A DNA stretch of 64,000 nucleotides from Ralstonia pickettii (GCF_030582395.1 NZ_CP104382.1:310001-374000); one strand, 5' to 3'. Numbered from the stretch's first letter, positions 27,062 to 37,333 are shown. The notes: generated by a model not told the origin, from the letters alone. Translations and numbers: made by a program.

Positions 27062-27090
27062 GATTTTCCTTGTGCAGGGGGAAACATCGT

Positions 27091-27489
27091 TCACGGAGCC
27101 AGCTTCGCCCCACGTTCCTTCAACAACGCGCGCAGCACGGACCGATGACAATGCGTCTCGTCCTCGCAATAGCACCCGACCGACAGGTTGGTCTGGTGCG
27201 AAAGTGCGGCCAGCATATCGAGCAATCGTGCCGCATCACCGTCGCGCATTTCGGTGCGGAAGTGACGCACGAAGGTGTTCCAGCCTTTCTCGTCGTGCGC
27301 GCTCTGTGCGGCCAGGGCCTGCTTGACGAGTTCCGGCGTGGGGGAGAGCAACGGCATCCACACGTCGTAGAAATCGCGGCTGGAAAATTCTTCCTTGGGC
27401 ACGCCGCGCGGTGGGCGCCGCACGGTGCCGATGCGCAAGCCTTCATCGGGGTGACGCGGCTCGCCGAGCCGGACGATGCGTAGTGCCAT
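27091..27489 (-). CDS. DUF488-family protein
   Basis: 132 residues. The segments RIVRLGEPRHPDEGLRIGTV, SSRDFYDVWMPLLSPTPELV and SVGCYCEDETHCHRSVLRAL match the DUF488 pattern, where CYCEDE..HCHR is the conserved Cys/His cluster. Function of the family is not established; a nucleic-acid or metal-related role has been suggested. It begins 35 bp after the binding-protein gene of the ABC operon and may be co-transcribed with it. Confidence 0.82.
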   Translation of the reverse strand: MALRIVRLGEPRHPDEGLRIGTVRRPPRGVPKEEFSSRDFYDVWMPLLSPTPELVKQALAAQSAHDEKGWNTFVRHFRTEMRDGDAARLLDMLAALSHQTNLSVGCYCEDETHCHRSVLRALLKERGAKLAP

Positions 27490-27524
27490 GGAATGTCTCC
27501 GTGTGGATGCTGCGTGCGGCCTGC

Positions 27525-28553
27525 TTACGAGCCCTGTCGGCTCTGCACCGTCGGAAAGAACAGATCCTTCCACGACGCCGGCTTGTTCTTGAGCGTGCCC
27601 ACGCGCTGCATGAACTCAGCATAGTGTGCGACGCCCACCGGCGTGGTCGTGAAGCGCGAATCCGGATCGTCCAGAATCTTCTTCACCTCTTCCGGCGAAC
27701 TCTTCACCTTCGATTGGGCGATGTAGATCTGCGCGGCTTTGGTCTTGTCCTTGGCGATGAGGGCATTGGCTTCATCGAGCGCGGCCACGAATGCCGCCGA
27801 CAGCTTCGGGTTGGCCTCGTAGAACTTCTTGCTGGTGTAGGTCATGTCCAGCGTGATGTTGCCGAGCACGTCGACCGTGTTGAACACGCGGTGCAGCCCG
27901 GGGGCCGCGGCCTCGGTGTACGAGAACGGCGGCGACGCCATGTGGCTGTTGATCTGGCTGCCGCCGGCCAGCATGACGGCGGTGGCGTCAGGGTGCGGCA
28001 GCGGCACGGTGATCGGGTCGAGCTTGTTGAACTGCTTGTCGCCGAAGGTTTTGGCGGCGGCCATTTGCAGCACCACGGCTGGCAGCGAGGTCTTGATGCC
28101 CGGCACGGCGATGCGGTCCTTGTCGGAGAAATCCGCCAGCGTCTTCAAGTTCGGGTTACGCGTCATCAGGTACATCGACGACGAACTGAGCGACGACAGG
28201 CCGCGCACTTCCATCGCGCTGCCGCGCGTCTTGTCCCACAGCGTGAGGAAGCCGGGCACGCCCAGCGAGGCAATGTCGAGCGCGCCGGAGAGCATGGCGT
28301 CGTTGATGACATTGCCGCCGTCGAGCACGCGGTAGCTGGCCTTCACGTCGCCCAGGCCAGCGGCCTTGGCTTGCTTCTCGAGCAGGTGCTCGCTGGCCAT
28401 GACCATGATGGGGAGGTAGAGGATGCCGTAGCCGTGGGAGATGCGGACTTCGCTGGCTTCTGCGTGGGCGGTGCTGACGGCGCCGGTCAGGAGCGATGCG
28501 GCCAGCGTGGCGGCGATTGTCAGGCGGAGGATGGTGCGGCGGGGGTGCTGCAT
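27525..28553 (-). CDS. ABC transporter substrate-binding protein (nitrate/sulfonate/taurine type)
   Basis: 342 residues. The signal peptide (about 1-31) is followed by a periplasmic-binding-protein type II fold of the NMT1/SsuA class: VRISHGYGILYLPIMVMASE, YRVLDGGNVINDAMLSGALD, IAVPGIKTSLPAVVLQ. The ATG at 28553 is right for a signal peptide. A longer frame to 28778 runs through the intergenic repeat and is not credible. It belongs to the operon with the permease and ATPase upstream on the same strand, though the repeat element separates it from the permease. Ligand unknown. Confidence 0.87.
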   Translation of the reverse strand: MQHPRRTILRLTIAATLAASLLTGAVSTAHAEASEVRISHGYGILYLPIMVMASEHLLEKQAKAAGLGDVKASYRVLDGGNVINDAMLSGALDIASLGVPGFLTLWDKTRGSAMEVRGLSSLSSSSMYLMTRNPNLKTLADFSDKDRIAVPGIKTSLPAVVLQMAAAKTFGDKQFNKLDPITVPLPHPDATAVMLAGGSQINSHMASPPFSYTEAAAPGLHRVFNTVDVLGNITLDMTYTSKKFYEANPKLSAAFVAALDEANALIAKDKTKAAQIYIAQSKVKSSPEEVKKILDDPDSRFTTTPVGVAHYAEFMQRVGTLKNKPASWKDLFFPTVQSRQGS

Positions 28554-28631
28554 GTGTTGTCTCCTTGTTGCTCTGTTGGGCTTTATGTTTGTTGGTGGTG
28601 CGTTTCTTGTTTCACCCCCTGCCGGGGGCGA

Positions 28632-28798
28632 CTTACTTTCTTTGTCTTGCCAAAGAAAGTAAGCAAAGAAAGGCGCGCCCGATGCGGCGAAAGACTCCTT
28701 GAATTTCTGTGACCGTGCGGAGAAGGAGGCAAACTCGCTTCGCTCAAACAGGCCTCCTTCTTTCTTCCGCCCGGTCACAAAAATTCAAGGCGCCGCAT
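28632..28798. repeat. Intergenic nested-hairpin repeat element
   Basis: The element lies between permease and binding-protein genes. It has CTTACTTTCTTTG (28632-28644) paired perfectly with 28651-28663 around a 6-nt loop. A second long stem pairs 28697-28715 with 28772-28790 (19 bp, one mismatch). This is extended outward by ATGCGGCG (28682-28689) pairing with 28791-28798 and inward by GAAGGAGGC (28722-28730) pairing with 28752-28760. No transposase or coding sign. It has the look of a dispersed REP/BIME-like element; other copies are not visible in this window. Confidence 0.65.
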
Positions 28799-28872
28799 AG
28801 GGCAGGGTCCGGCCAAACCGTCTCCGGGCGACCGTATGCGCCGGGACGGTTTCGGTAGTCGCGCGGGCTCCC

Positions 28873-29769
28873 TTAGTTCTGCATGCCCCAGCGTTTGACG
28901 GTGCGGGCTTCCAGCGTGCGGAATACCAGGTTCTCTACCAGCAGGCCGATGATGATCACCGTCAGCAGGCCGGCGAACACTTCGGGAATCTGCAGTTGGT
29001 TCTTGTTCTCGTAGATGTACCAGCCGAGGCCGCCCTGGCCGGAACTGACGCCAAACACCAGTTCGGATGCGATCAACGTGCGCCATGCGAAGGCCCAGCC
29101 GATCTTCAGGCCGGTGAGGATGGAGGGGAACGCGGCCGGGATCAGGATCTTGGTCAGGTATCCCATGCCGGAGAGCCCGTAGTTGCGGCCCACCATGCGC
29201 AGCGTGTTCGATACCGACAGGAAACCGGCATGCGTGTTGAGCGACACCGCCCACACCACCGAATGCACGATCACGAAGATCAGGCTGCCGTTGCCCAGGC
29301 CGAACCACACGAGGGCGATCGGCAGCAGCGCAATGGCGGGCAGCGGGTTGAACATGGCGGTGAGCGTTTCCAGGAAGTCTTGCCCGAGCCGGTTGCTGAT
29401 ACCGAGCACGACCAGCGCGCAGGACAACGCCAAGCCGAGCGCGTAGCCTGCCAGCAGCGTTTGCATCGACGTGCCGATGCGAGCGAACAGCGTGCCGCTC
29501 GCTAACCCAGCCCACAAAGCCTGCACCGTGTCGGAGAAGGTCGGCAGCAAGAGCGGGTTGTCGAGCCAGCGCGCACCGCCTTCCCACACGAGCGCGAGCA
29601 CGACGAGGATGACGAGCTTGCGCAGCCATGCCTGTTCGTACAAACGCTCCGCAACGGAGAGGGGTTTTTCCACCACGCCGATGCGCTCGAACGCCACGGG
29701 CGTGCTGTAGACGGGCGCGCGGTTGCTGATGTCGGTGGTGGCCGGCATGGAAAGGGTTTCAGTCTGCAT
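28873..29769 (-). CDS. ABC transporter permease (nitrate/sulfonate/taurine type)
   Basis: 298 residues, about six TM segments. The cytoplasmic EAA-type loop near residue 210-240 (LRMVGRNYGLSGMGYLTKIL, IPAAFPSILTGLKIGWAFAW) is the ATPase contact of the BPD_transp_1 family. It would form the inner-membrane channel with the ATPase encoded just upstream; the genes overlap by 11 nt (29759-29769). Its binding protein lies 320 bp downstream beyond the repeat element. Substrate unknown. Confidence 0.88.
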   Translation of the reverse strand: MQTETLSMPATTDISNRAPVYSTPVAFERIGVVEKPLSVAERLYEQAWLRKLVILVVLALVWEGGARWLDNPLLLPTFSDTVQALWAGLASGTLFARIGTSMQTLLAGYALGLALSCALVVLGISNRLGQDFLETLTAMFNPLPAIALLPIALVWFGLGNGSLIFVIVHSVVWAVSLNTHAGFLSVSNTLRMVGRNYGLSGMGYLTKILIPAAFPSILTGLKIGWAFAWRTLIASELVFGVSSGQGGLGWYIYENKNQLQIPEVFAGLLTVIIIGLLVENLVFRTLEARTVKRWGMQN

Positions 29770-30553
29770 GGGTTTCCTCCACCGCGCGGGCGAACAGCAT
29801 GTCGTGGATCTCGGCTTCGAGCGCTTTGAAGCGCTCCGGATCATCATCGCCGCGCGCGAGGCTCGGCAGTTCGGCGCGTACCTGGCCGGGATGCGGAGAA
29901 AGGATCAGGATGCGGCTGCCGCAGCGGATCGCCTCCGGAATCGAGTGCGTGACGAACAGCACGGTGAAGCGCGTTTCGTCCCACAGCTGCAGCAGCTCAT
30001 CCTGCATCTTGCGGCGCGTGAGCGCGTCGAGCGCGGCGAAGGGCTCGTCCATCAGCAGCACGTCGGGCTCCATCGCCATGCCGCGCGCAATGGCCACGCG
30101 TTGCTTCATCCCGCCCGACAGCATGTGCGGGTGATGGTCGGCAAACTTGGTGAGGTTGACCTTGTTGATGTAGTGCAGGGCACGTTCTTCGGCTTCACGC
30201 GCACCCAGCTTGCCCGTGGAGAGCAGCGGGAACAGCACGTTCTCTTTCACCGTCTTCCACAGCAGGAGCTGGTCGAACTCCTGGAACACCATCATGCGAT
30301 CCGGCCCCGGCTTCGTCACGGGCTGGCCCTTGAGACGGATCTCGCCCTCGGTGGGCGTGAGGTAGCCGCCGATGGCCTTGAGCAAGGTCGATTTACCGCA
30401 GCCCGACGGCCCGAGCAGGATGTAGCGCTCGCCGGGATAGACCTGGAAGTCGACGCGGTAGGTGGCCGTCACCAGATGCTGGCGTGTCTTGTACTGCAGC
30501 GTGACGCCGCGCACGTCCAGCAGCGGTGGGGCCGTTGGTGCGTTGGCCTGCAT
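29759..30553 (-). CDS. ABC transporter ATP-binding protein (nitrate/sulfonate/taurine type)
   Basis: 264 residues. Walker A GPSGCGKST, Q-loop FQEFDQLL, signature LSGGMKQRVAIARG, Walker B VLLMDEPFAALDA and the H-loop FVTHSIPEA are all intact. It drives the adjacent permease. The start at 30553 (MQANAP) lies 53 bp downstream of the gntR stop. The gntR-ATPase-permease-binding-protein order suggests that the GntR protein controls the operon. Confidence 0.9.
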   Translation of the reverse strand: MQANAPTAPPLLDVRGVTLQYKTRQHLVTATYRVDFQVYPGERYILLGPSGCGKSTLLKAIGGYLTPTEGEIRLKGQPVTKPGPDRMMVFQEFDQLLLWKTVKENVLFPLLSTGKLGAREAEERALHYINKVNLTKFADHHPHMLSGGMKQRVAIARGMAMEPDVLLMDEPFAALDALTRRKMQDELLQLWDETRFTVLFVTHSIPEAIRCGSRILILSPHPGQVRAELPSLARGDDDPERFKALEAEIHDMLFARAVEETHAD

Positions 30554-30606
30554 GATGTTGTCTCCTGTGTGTGTTTTTGTCGGATTGGTCTGCAGCGGAG
30601 GCGGCG

Positions 30607-31329
30607 CTACCGGATATCCACGTGGTACCGGAAGTGCGCCGCCGCGCCGCGCGAGCGCCGCCATTCGAGCGGTACCCGGTCGTAGCCGCGCGCAACGCGT
30701 TCGATGACCATCACCGGATCGCCGGGCTGGATGCGCAACAGCCGCGCATACGTTGCGTTGACGGCCTCGGCGGTGAGCGTTTCCTCAGCGCTGGCAATGA
30801 TCTGGCCGCAGTGCGATTCGTACAGCGGATACAGCAGGTCGCCAAACGCGTCGAGTTCCAGCGTGGCGAGCGACGCAAAGCGGTCGTACGGCAACCAGAT
30901 TTCTTCGGCCAGCATGGGTGCGCCGTCCAGCAGGCGCAGCCGGGTCAGGCGAATGACCGGTGCGCCGGTCTCAATCTGCAGGCCTGCAGCCGGTGCCGAC
31001 GGTGCGTCCAGCACGTCCCGCTTGAGGATGCGGCTCTCGGGAATGCGCCGCTCGCCGCTTTCACTCTGGAAGCGGAAGAAGCGGAACAGGGAACTGGCAA
31101 AGCTGGCGCGCCGCACGAACGTGCCGCGGCCCTGGAAGCGTTCGAGCAGGCCCTCGGCGACCAAGACATCGACGGCTTTGCGGACGGTGCCGACCGCCAC
31201 GTTGTACGTCTTGGCAAGCTCGGCTTCCGTCGGGATGGCGTCGCCCGGGCGCCAGTGCTGCTGGGCGATCTGCGCGGCCAGATCGTCGCGCAATTGCTGG
31301 TAGCGGGGCAGGCGGAGATCGGCAGGCAT
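30607..31329 (-). CDS. GntR/HutC-family regulator
   Basis: 240 residues. The winged-helix N-terminus has LAAQIAQQHWRPGDAIPTEA and the recognition region VAVGTVRKAVDVLVAEGLLE. The C-terminal UTRA ligand-binding domain (about 85-235) has RLRLLDGAPMLAEEIWLPYD. It is the first gene of the ABC operon, so feedback control by the imported ligand is likely. The ATG at 31329 is preferred over a TTG three codons upstream. A strong terminator at 31406-31451 insulates its promoter from the norB end. Confidence 0.9.
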   Translation of the reverse strand: MPADLRLPRYQQLRDDLAAQIAQQHWRPGDAIPTEAELAKTYNVAVGTVRKAVDVLVAEGLLERFQGRGTFVRRASFASSLFRFFRFQSESGERRIPESRILKRDVLDAPSAPAAGLQIETGAPVIRLTRLRLLDGAPMLAEEIWLPYDRFASLATLELDAFGDLLYPLYESHCGQIIASAEETLTAEAVNATYARLLRIQPGDPVMVIERVARGYDRVPLEWRRSRGAAAHFRYHVDIR

Positions 31330-31405
31330 GGGTCTCAAAAGTGGTCAACTATTCATCTATATGACTCGTCATTGTAGGGAGCTGGGGGGCGGAGGGCATT
31401 ACAGG

Positions 31406-31451
31406 AAAACCCGCAGGGCCCGGTCTGATCGACACGGGCCCTGCGGGTTTT
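31406..31451 (-). terminator. Strong bidirectional intrinsic terminator downstream of norB
   Basis: The 17-bp perfect stem pairs 31406-31422 with 31435-31451; loop is 12 nt. It has a T-tract on the plus strand and an A-tract on the left arm, so it can act in both directions. On the minus strand it follows the norB stop directly. Confidence 0.88.
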
Positions 31452-31474
31452 TGGGAGGACTGCTGGATTAGGAA

Positions 31475-33751
31475 TTAACGCGTCGCGCGAGCCGAAGCCG
31501 GCAATGGCTCCATCTGTTGGGCCTTCGGACGGCGCAGCAGCCGCAGCGCATACCAGGCCAGTACAAGCGCACCGATGGCGAACACGATGTCACCCGGCAC
31601 ACGCAGCCAGACCAGCGTTTCCATCACTTTCGAGTGCACCACTTCCGGCGAGCGGGCGTACCACATGCCCTTGGTGACACTCGCCCAGGCCTGATAGATG
31701 CCGGCCGGCAGCAGCGACATGAATACCATCATCGCCAAGCCGATGTTCAGGCCCCAGAACGCGGGCTTGAGCAGGCGATCGGCATGCAAGCTGCGCGCAT
31801 ACAGGCCGCGCAGGCAGAACAGCATCAGGCCGATACCGAGCATGCCGTACACCCCGAACAGTGCAGCGTGCCCGTGGGCGGCCGTCATGTTCAGACCTTG
31901 CACGTAGTACAGCGAAGCGGGCGGGTTGATGGCAAAGCCGAGCAGGCCGGCGCCGACGGTGTTCCAGAAGCCCACGGCCACGAAGTACAGCACGGGCCAC
32001 TTGTATGCATTGAGCCACGGCGTGCCTTGCGTGCGGCGATAGTTCTGCAGCGCTTCGAGCCCGATCAGCGAAAGCGGCACCACTTCCAGCGCAGAGAATA
32101 CTGCACCCACCGAGATGATCGAGGTCGGTGTCCCTGTGAAGTAGAGGTGATGCAGCGTGCCCAGAATGCCGCCGAACAGGAACACGATCGTCTCAGCCAC
32201 GATGGCACGGTTAGCGCTGCTGGCGCGAATCAGGCCCAGGCGCGTGAAGATGAGCGCGATGACGGCGGTGGCGAACACTTCAAAGAAGCCCTCGACCCAC
32301 AGGTGGACGAGCCACCAGCGCCAGTACTCGATCATCGAATAGTGCGTGTGTTGGCCCCACACCAGCGAAGTCGAATAGAACCCGCCGATGCAGGTGGCCG
32401 ACAGGAACACCATGGCGATCAGGCCGCGCGATTCCGACGGCGTCTTCAGTGCCGGCCACAGCGCGCGGCCGAGCAGCACCACCCAGAACAGCAGGCCGAC
32501 AAACAGCAAGATTTGCCACACGCGACCCATGCTGGTGTATTCCAGCCCCTGGTTGCCGACCCAGAAGCCGAAGTCTGCACCGCGATGTTGCAGCGTGCCG
32601 AGCCAGCCGGTGGCGATGGACCCCACCACGATAAAGATCAGCGCCCAGAACAGCAGGTCAACGCCCAGCTTCTGGAACTTCGGTTCACGCCCCGACAGCA
32701 GCGGCGCAATGTACAGACCCGTGGCCAGCCATGCCGTGGCAATCCACAGCACGCCAAGCTGCGTGTGCACGGTGCGGCTGATCACGTACGGCAACACCTG
32801 CGCCAGCGGAATCCCGAAGAACGATTCCCCTTCCACCGCATAGTGCGCGGTAATGGCGCCCATGCCGATCTGCACTAGCATCAGGCCGATCACGGCAAAG
32901 AAGTACTTGCGCGTGGCCTTCATCGACGGCGTGGCCACCACGTTGAGGAACGGATCGGCCGGCAGCGGCGCAGCCTCCTCTTCGTGCTTGCTGCTGCCGT
33001 GCAGCCACAGCATGGCGGCAATACCGCCCAGCAGCAGCACGATGCTGACCATCGGCCACACTGCCGCACCGCCGGTCATTGTGTTGCCTACTAGCGGTTC
33101 ATGCGGCCAGTTGCTCGTATACGAGATGTCGGTCTCACCTGGGCGGTCGGCGGCCGCGGCCCACGACGTCCAGAAGAAGAACGCCGCCAGGGCTTCACGA
33201 TCGGCCGCCTCCGGCAGCACGCCGGTGGCCATGGCGTATTGATCGCGCAGCGTTGCCAGCGACGGATCGGTGCCGAACAGGGCCTCGAAGTGCTGGGCCA
33301 CACCGTGGATGGCCTCTGCGCGCTCACGCGACACGGTCAGGATGTCGTGATTTGCGTCGTACGTATTGCGGCGCATTTCCTCCTTTACGCTGGCGTCGAC
33401 GGCGGCTTGCTGCACTGTCGTCAACGGCGCGTCGGTATCGAACTGCTGATGCGCGCGAATGGTTTGTAGCGCTGTGGCTTCACGGTGCAGCCAATCGGCA
33501 GACCAGTCAGGTGCAACGTAGCTGCCGTGGCCCCAGACGGTACCAAGCTGCTGGCCGCCGGCTGCCAGCCAGGCTTCCTGGCCGCGCTGGATTTGTTCGC
33601 CGGTAAAGAGCACCTCGCCCACAGAGGTGACGACGGCATGCGGAATCGGCGGCGCTGCCAGATAGATCTGCCGGCCCAGATAGCCCAATGCCCCGAACGA
33701 CAGGATGAAGATCAGGCCGAGCCACCGCCACAGCCTTTGGTTGTTTTTCAT
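31475..33751 (-). CDS. norB: Quinol-dependent nitric oxide reductase (qNOR)
   Basis: 758 residues, about 14 TM segments. It reduces two NO to N2O at a heme b3/non-heme iron centre in the inner membrane. The long N-terminal extension (about 1-230), with a periplasmic region containing GQQLGTVWGHGSYVAPDW, marks the single-subunit quinol type rather than the cytochrome c-dependent NorBC. Catalytic-region features are WGQHTHYSMIEYWRWWLVHLWVEG, LGTLHHLYFTGTP and NMTAAHGHAALFGVYGM, which supply the conserved His ligands and Glu. It is preceded, after 32 bp on the same strand, by a DUF2249 gene and is divergent from nirK. The start at 33751 is the ATG before the basic cytoplasmic residues and TM1. 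Confidence 0.95.
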   Translation of the reverse strand: MKNNQRLWRWLGLIFILSFGALGYLGRQIYLAAPPIPHAVVTSVGEVLFTGEQIQRGQEAWLAAGGQQLGTVWGHGSYVAPDWSADWLHREATALQTIRAHQQFDTDAPLTTVQQAAVDASVKEEMRRNTYDANHDILTVSRERAEAIHGVAQHFEALFGTDPSLATLRDQYAMATGVLPEAADREALAAFFFWTSWAAAADRPGETDISYTSNWPHEPLVGNTMTGGAAVWPMVSIVLLLGGIAAMLWLHGSSKHEEEAAPLPADPFLNVVATPSMKATRKYFFAVIGLMLVQIGMGAITAHYAVEGESFFGIPLAQVLPYVISRTVHTQLGVLWIATAWLATGLYIAPLLSGREPKFQKLGVDLLFWALIFIVVGSIATGWLGTLQHRGADFGFWVGNQGLEYTSMGRVWQILLFVGLLFWVVLLGRALWPALKTPSESRGLIAMVFLSATCIGGFYSTSLVWGQHTHYSMIEYWRWWLVHLWVEGFFEVFATAVIALIFTRLGLIRASSANRAIVAETIVFLFGGILGTLHHLYFTGTPTSIISVGAVFSALEVVPLSLIGLEALQNYRRTQGTPWLNAYKWPVLYFVAVGFWNTVGAGLLGFAINPPASLYYVQGLNMTAAHGHAALFGVYGMLGIGLMLFCLRGLYARSLHADRLLKPAFWGLNIGLAMMVFMSLLPAGIYQAWASVTKGMWYARSPEVVHSKVMETLVWLRVPGDIVFAIGALVLAWYALRLLRRPKAQQMEPLPASARATR

Positions 33752-33783
33752 GACAAGGTTCCTTGCAGGATGCGATCGGAAAA

Positions 33784-34074
33784 TCAGGCGCCGCCACCGC
33801 AGCCACCGCAGCAGTGGCCCGCGCTGGCGGCAGACGCCACCTTGGTGATGGCAACGCGCCACGTGCCGGGGCCGCGCTGAAGGTAGTCCCAGGAAAACTG
33901 GCCCGGGCGTTCGACTTGAAACTGCGACTGCAGCGGGCGCGGATCGTGATCGTTGATCAGTTCCAGGCGCTGGCCGATGCCGAGTTCCCCGAAGGCGGAG
34001 AAGATCAGCGGATGGCGCTCGCGCGGCGCCAGCACGCGGAGGTCGAGCTGGATGGTGGAGGCGGACTGTGTCAT
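33784..34074 (-). CDS. DUF2249 protein with Cys-rich tail, first gene of the NO reductase operon
   Basis: 96 residues. The DUF2249 fold is recognised by LDLRVLAPRERHPLIFSAFG, LELINDHDPRPLQSQFQVE and FSWDYLQRGPGTWRVAITK. The C-terminus ends HCCGGCGGGA, a possible metal-binding tail. DUF2249 proteins cluster widely with nitric oxide and denitrification genes; the exact role is unknown. The start at 34074 lies 35 nt from an NsrR-like box. It is followed by norB after 32 bp. It should be expressed under nitrosative or anoxic conditions. Confidence 0.82.
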   Translation of the reverse strand: MTQSASTIQLDLRVLAPRERHPLIFSAFGELGIGQRLELINDHDPRPLQSQFQVERPGQFSWDYLQRGPGTWRVAITKVASAASAGHCCGGCGGGA

Positions 34075-34108
34075 GGGGATTCCCTCTGTGGGTGCCGCAT
34101 CAAAAAGA

Positions 34109-34123
34109 TGCATTAATGATGCA
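34109..34123. promoter_or_regulatory. NsrR-like operator upstream of the DUF2249-norB operon
   Basis: TGCAT-TAATG-ATGCA is a perfect dyad within AAGATGCATTAATGATGCAA. The 5-5-5 core has the same spacing as the NsrR consensus (TGCAT-N5-ATGCA within AAGATGCATTT...). It is 35 nt upstream of the DUF2249 start on the minus strand, where a NO-sensitive repressor would block transcription. Identification rests on consensus similarity only. Confidence 0.6.
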
Positions 34124-34154
34124 ACTATAGTAGTGAGCGGAATCTCTGGCGTTA

Positions 34155-34168
34155 TTGATGTATATCAG
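34155..34168. promoter_or_regulatory. FNR/DNR-like box in the norB-nirK divergent control region
   Basis: TTGATgtatATCAG matches the FNR/DNR consensus TTGAT-N4-ATCAA at 9 of 10 positions. A second imperfect copy, TTGATggatATCTT, is at 34177-34190. They are centred in the gap between the divergent nitrite and nitric oxide reductase genes and are candidates for oxygen/NO-dependent control of both. Confidence 0.6.
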
Positions 34169-34267
34169 ATGCTTGTTTGATGGATATCTTGAGGCGGCAA
34201 ATCACGTCACGACTGGGTTTGCGTGCCACGCGGTGGGGTGGATGTACCGGTCGGGGCGGGTTTTCGT

Positions 34268-34281
34268 TTGCGCTGTATCAA
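34268..34281 (+). promoter_or_regulatory. Imperfect FNR/DNR-like box proximal to nirK
   Basis: TTGCGctgtATCAA matches 8 of 10 positions, with one perfect half-site (ATCAA). The centre is about 71 bp before the nirK ATG, which would place it near -41.5 if transcription starts around 34316. Candidate class II activator site. Confidence 0.45.
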
Positions 34282-34306
34282 AGCCCTAATGGCCGCCGCG
34301 GCCTAA

Positions 34307-35845
<1,539 letters not shown>

Positions 35846-35861
35846 CGGGAACCGCACAACC

Positions 35862-36653
35862 ATGGCCCGCCTGACCTCGCACATTGCTGCCATGTTGATG
35901 GCGCTGGCCAGTGCAACCGCACACGGGGCCACCTATGTGCGGTTGCCCGGCGGCGACTTCGACAGCGTGCTGCCCCAGAACGCACCGAGGCAGCCGCAGC
36001 GGGTGCGCATCGAGCCGTTTGAGTTGCGCTCCACGCCCGTCACCATCGGCGAGTTCCAGGCCTTCGTGCAAAGCCACGAAACCTGGCAGCGTGGCCGTGT
36101 GCCGCAAGTCTTTGCCGGTAAGGCCTACCTTGCCGACTGGGCCGATGCGACCCACGCCGATGCGCAAGTCTCGCCGCAAGCGCCAGTGACCGGCGTGAGC
36201 TGGTTTGCCGCCCGTGCCTATTGCGAAAGCGAAGGCGCTCGGCTGCCGACATGGCTGGAATGGGAATCTGCCGCCGCGGCCGACGCCACACGCGCAGACG
36301 CCCGCGACGACCCGCAATGGGCAAAGCGCATTCTCGGCTGGTACGAACGGCCCGCGACGCGTGTGCTGCCGCCGGTGGGCGGCCCAGCGGATGTCCATGG
36401 CGTGCGCGATATGCACGGTCTGATCTGGGAATGGGTCGACGATTTCAACGCACTGTTCATTGCCGGAGACAGCCGCACCCAGGGCGACCCCGACAAGCAG
36501 AAATTCTGCGGCGCCGGTGCCATCAGCATCGTGCGCCGCGACAGCTACGCCGTGCTGATGCGCGTGGCGTTGCTGTCTTCCCTTGAAGGCGCCGATGCCA
36601 CGGGAAGCCTTGGCTTTCGCTGCGCCCGATCCATCAATGGAGAACGTCCATGA
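35862..36653 (+). CDS. nirV: NirV-like protein, formylglycine-generating-enzyme (FGE/SUMF1) fold
   Basis: 263 residues. The signal peptide ends AHGATY. The FGE-sulfatase fold is recognised by VRLPGGDFDSVLPQ near the start, SSTPVTIGEF-type first strand (RSTPVTIGEFQAFVQ), PVTGVSWFAARAYCESEGAR and the C-terminal GSLGFRCAR. In several denitrifiers nirV lies directly after nirK. Its exact role in nitrite reductase maturation or function is not established. It follows nirK by 16 bp and overlaps the SCO gene by ATGA (36650-36653). The two catalytic Cys of true FGE do not appear in place. Confidence 0.87.
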   Translation: MARLTSHIAAMLMALASATAHGATYVRLPGGDFDSVLPQNAPRQPQRVRIEPFELRSTPVTIGEFQAFVQSHETWQRGRVPQVFAGKAYLADWADATHADAQVSPQAPVTGVSWFAARAYCESEGARLPTWLEWESAAAADATRADARDDPQWAKRILGWYERPATRVLPPVGGPADVHGVRDMHGLIWEWVDDFNALFIAGDSRTQGDPDKQKFCGAGAISIVRRDSYAVLMRVALLSSLEGADATGSLGFRCARSINGERP

Positions 36654-37234
36654 CGCTTCTTAAGCAACTTCGCCGTGCCTTCGTGGCATGTGTGCTGGCG
36701 GGTGCCGCCGCAGGCGCGCTTGCCGCCGGGCCCGTCGCTTCGGGCTCGCTGTATCAATCCGAAGTGGCGCTGACCGACCAGAACGGCCGCGTCTTTCACC
36801 TGGCGGATCTGCGCGGCGAGCCGGTGCTGGTGAGCATGTTCTATGCGTCGTGCCAGATGGTCTGCCCGATGATCTTCGAGACCATTCGCGCGACCCTGGC
36901 CAAGGGCGGCAAGCCCGCGCACGATGGCGTGCGTGTCCTGATGGTGACGGTCGATCCCGAACGCGATTCCGTTGCGGCGCTCAAGAAGACGGCCAGCGCG
37001 CATGGCGCCGACGACCGCTGGCAAGTCGCCCGCGCAAACGTCAGCGGCACGCGCGAGGTTGCGGCGCTGCTGGGCGTGCAGTACCGACGCTTGGCAGATG
37101 GCGATTTCAACCATTCGAGCACGATCCTGCTGCTGGACGCAGAAGGGCGCATCAACGCGCGCACCAATACGCTGGGTGCGGTCGATCCGAAGCTGGTGGA
37201 TGCGATGCGCAAGCTGGTGGCGGCGCAGCGCTAA
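36650..37234 (+). CDS. SCO1/SenC-type copper chaperone
   Basis: 194 residues. The signal peptide (about 1-25) is followed by a thioredoxin-like domain. The copper ligands are Cys68 and Cys72 in SCQMVCP and His155 in DFNHSS. SCO proteins deliver copper to or reduce the CuA or type-2/1 centre of cuproenzymes in the periplasm. Being coupled (ATGA) to nirV in the nirK operon indicates a role in copper loading of NirK rather than of cytochrome oxidase. That assignment is contextual. Confidence 0.9.
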   Translation: MTLLKQLRRAFVACVLAGAAAGALAAGPVASGSLYQSEVALTDQNGRVFHLADLRGEPVLVSMFYASCQMVCPMIFETIRATLAKGGKPAHDGVRVLMVTVDPERDSVAALKKTASAHGADDRWQVARANVSGTREVAALLGVQYRRLADGDFNHSSTILLLDAEGRINARTNTLGAVDPKLVDAMRKLVAAQR

Positions 37235-37333
37235 GCGGCTAGGCGGCTGGCGCAGCGGCTCCCCGTTGGGGGAGCGGCAGGTGGAGAGGTACGATGCGCC
37301 ATCCCGTCCCTCCGGTTCACCTTCGTATCCGCC

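Noticed and set aside
28554..28778. N-terminal extension of the ABC binding protein
   Set aside because: It would translate the intergenic hairpin repeat; the ATG at 28553 precedes a normal signal peptide.
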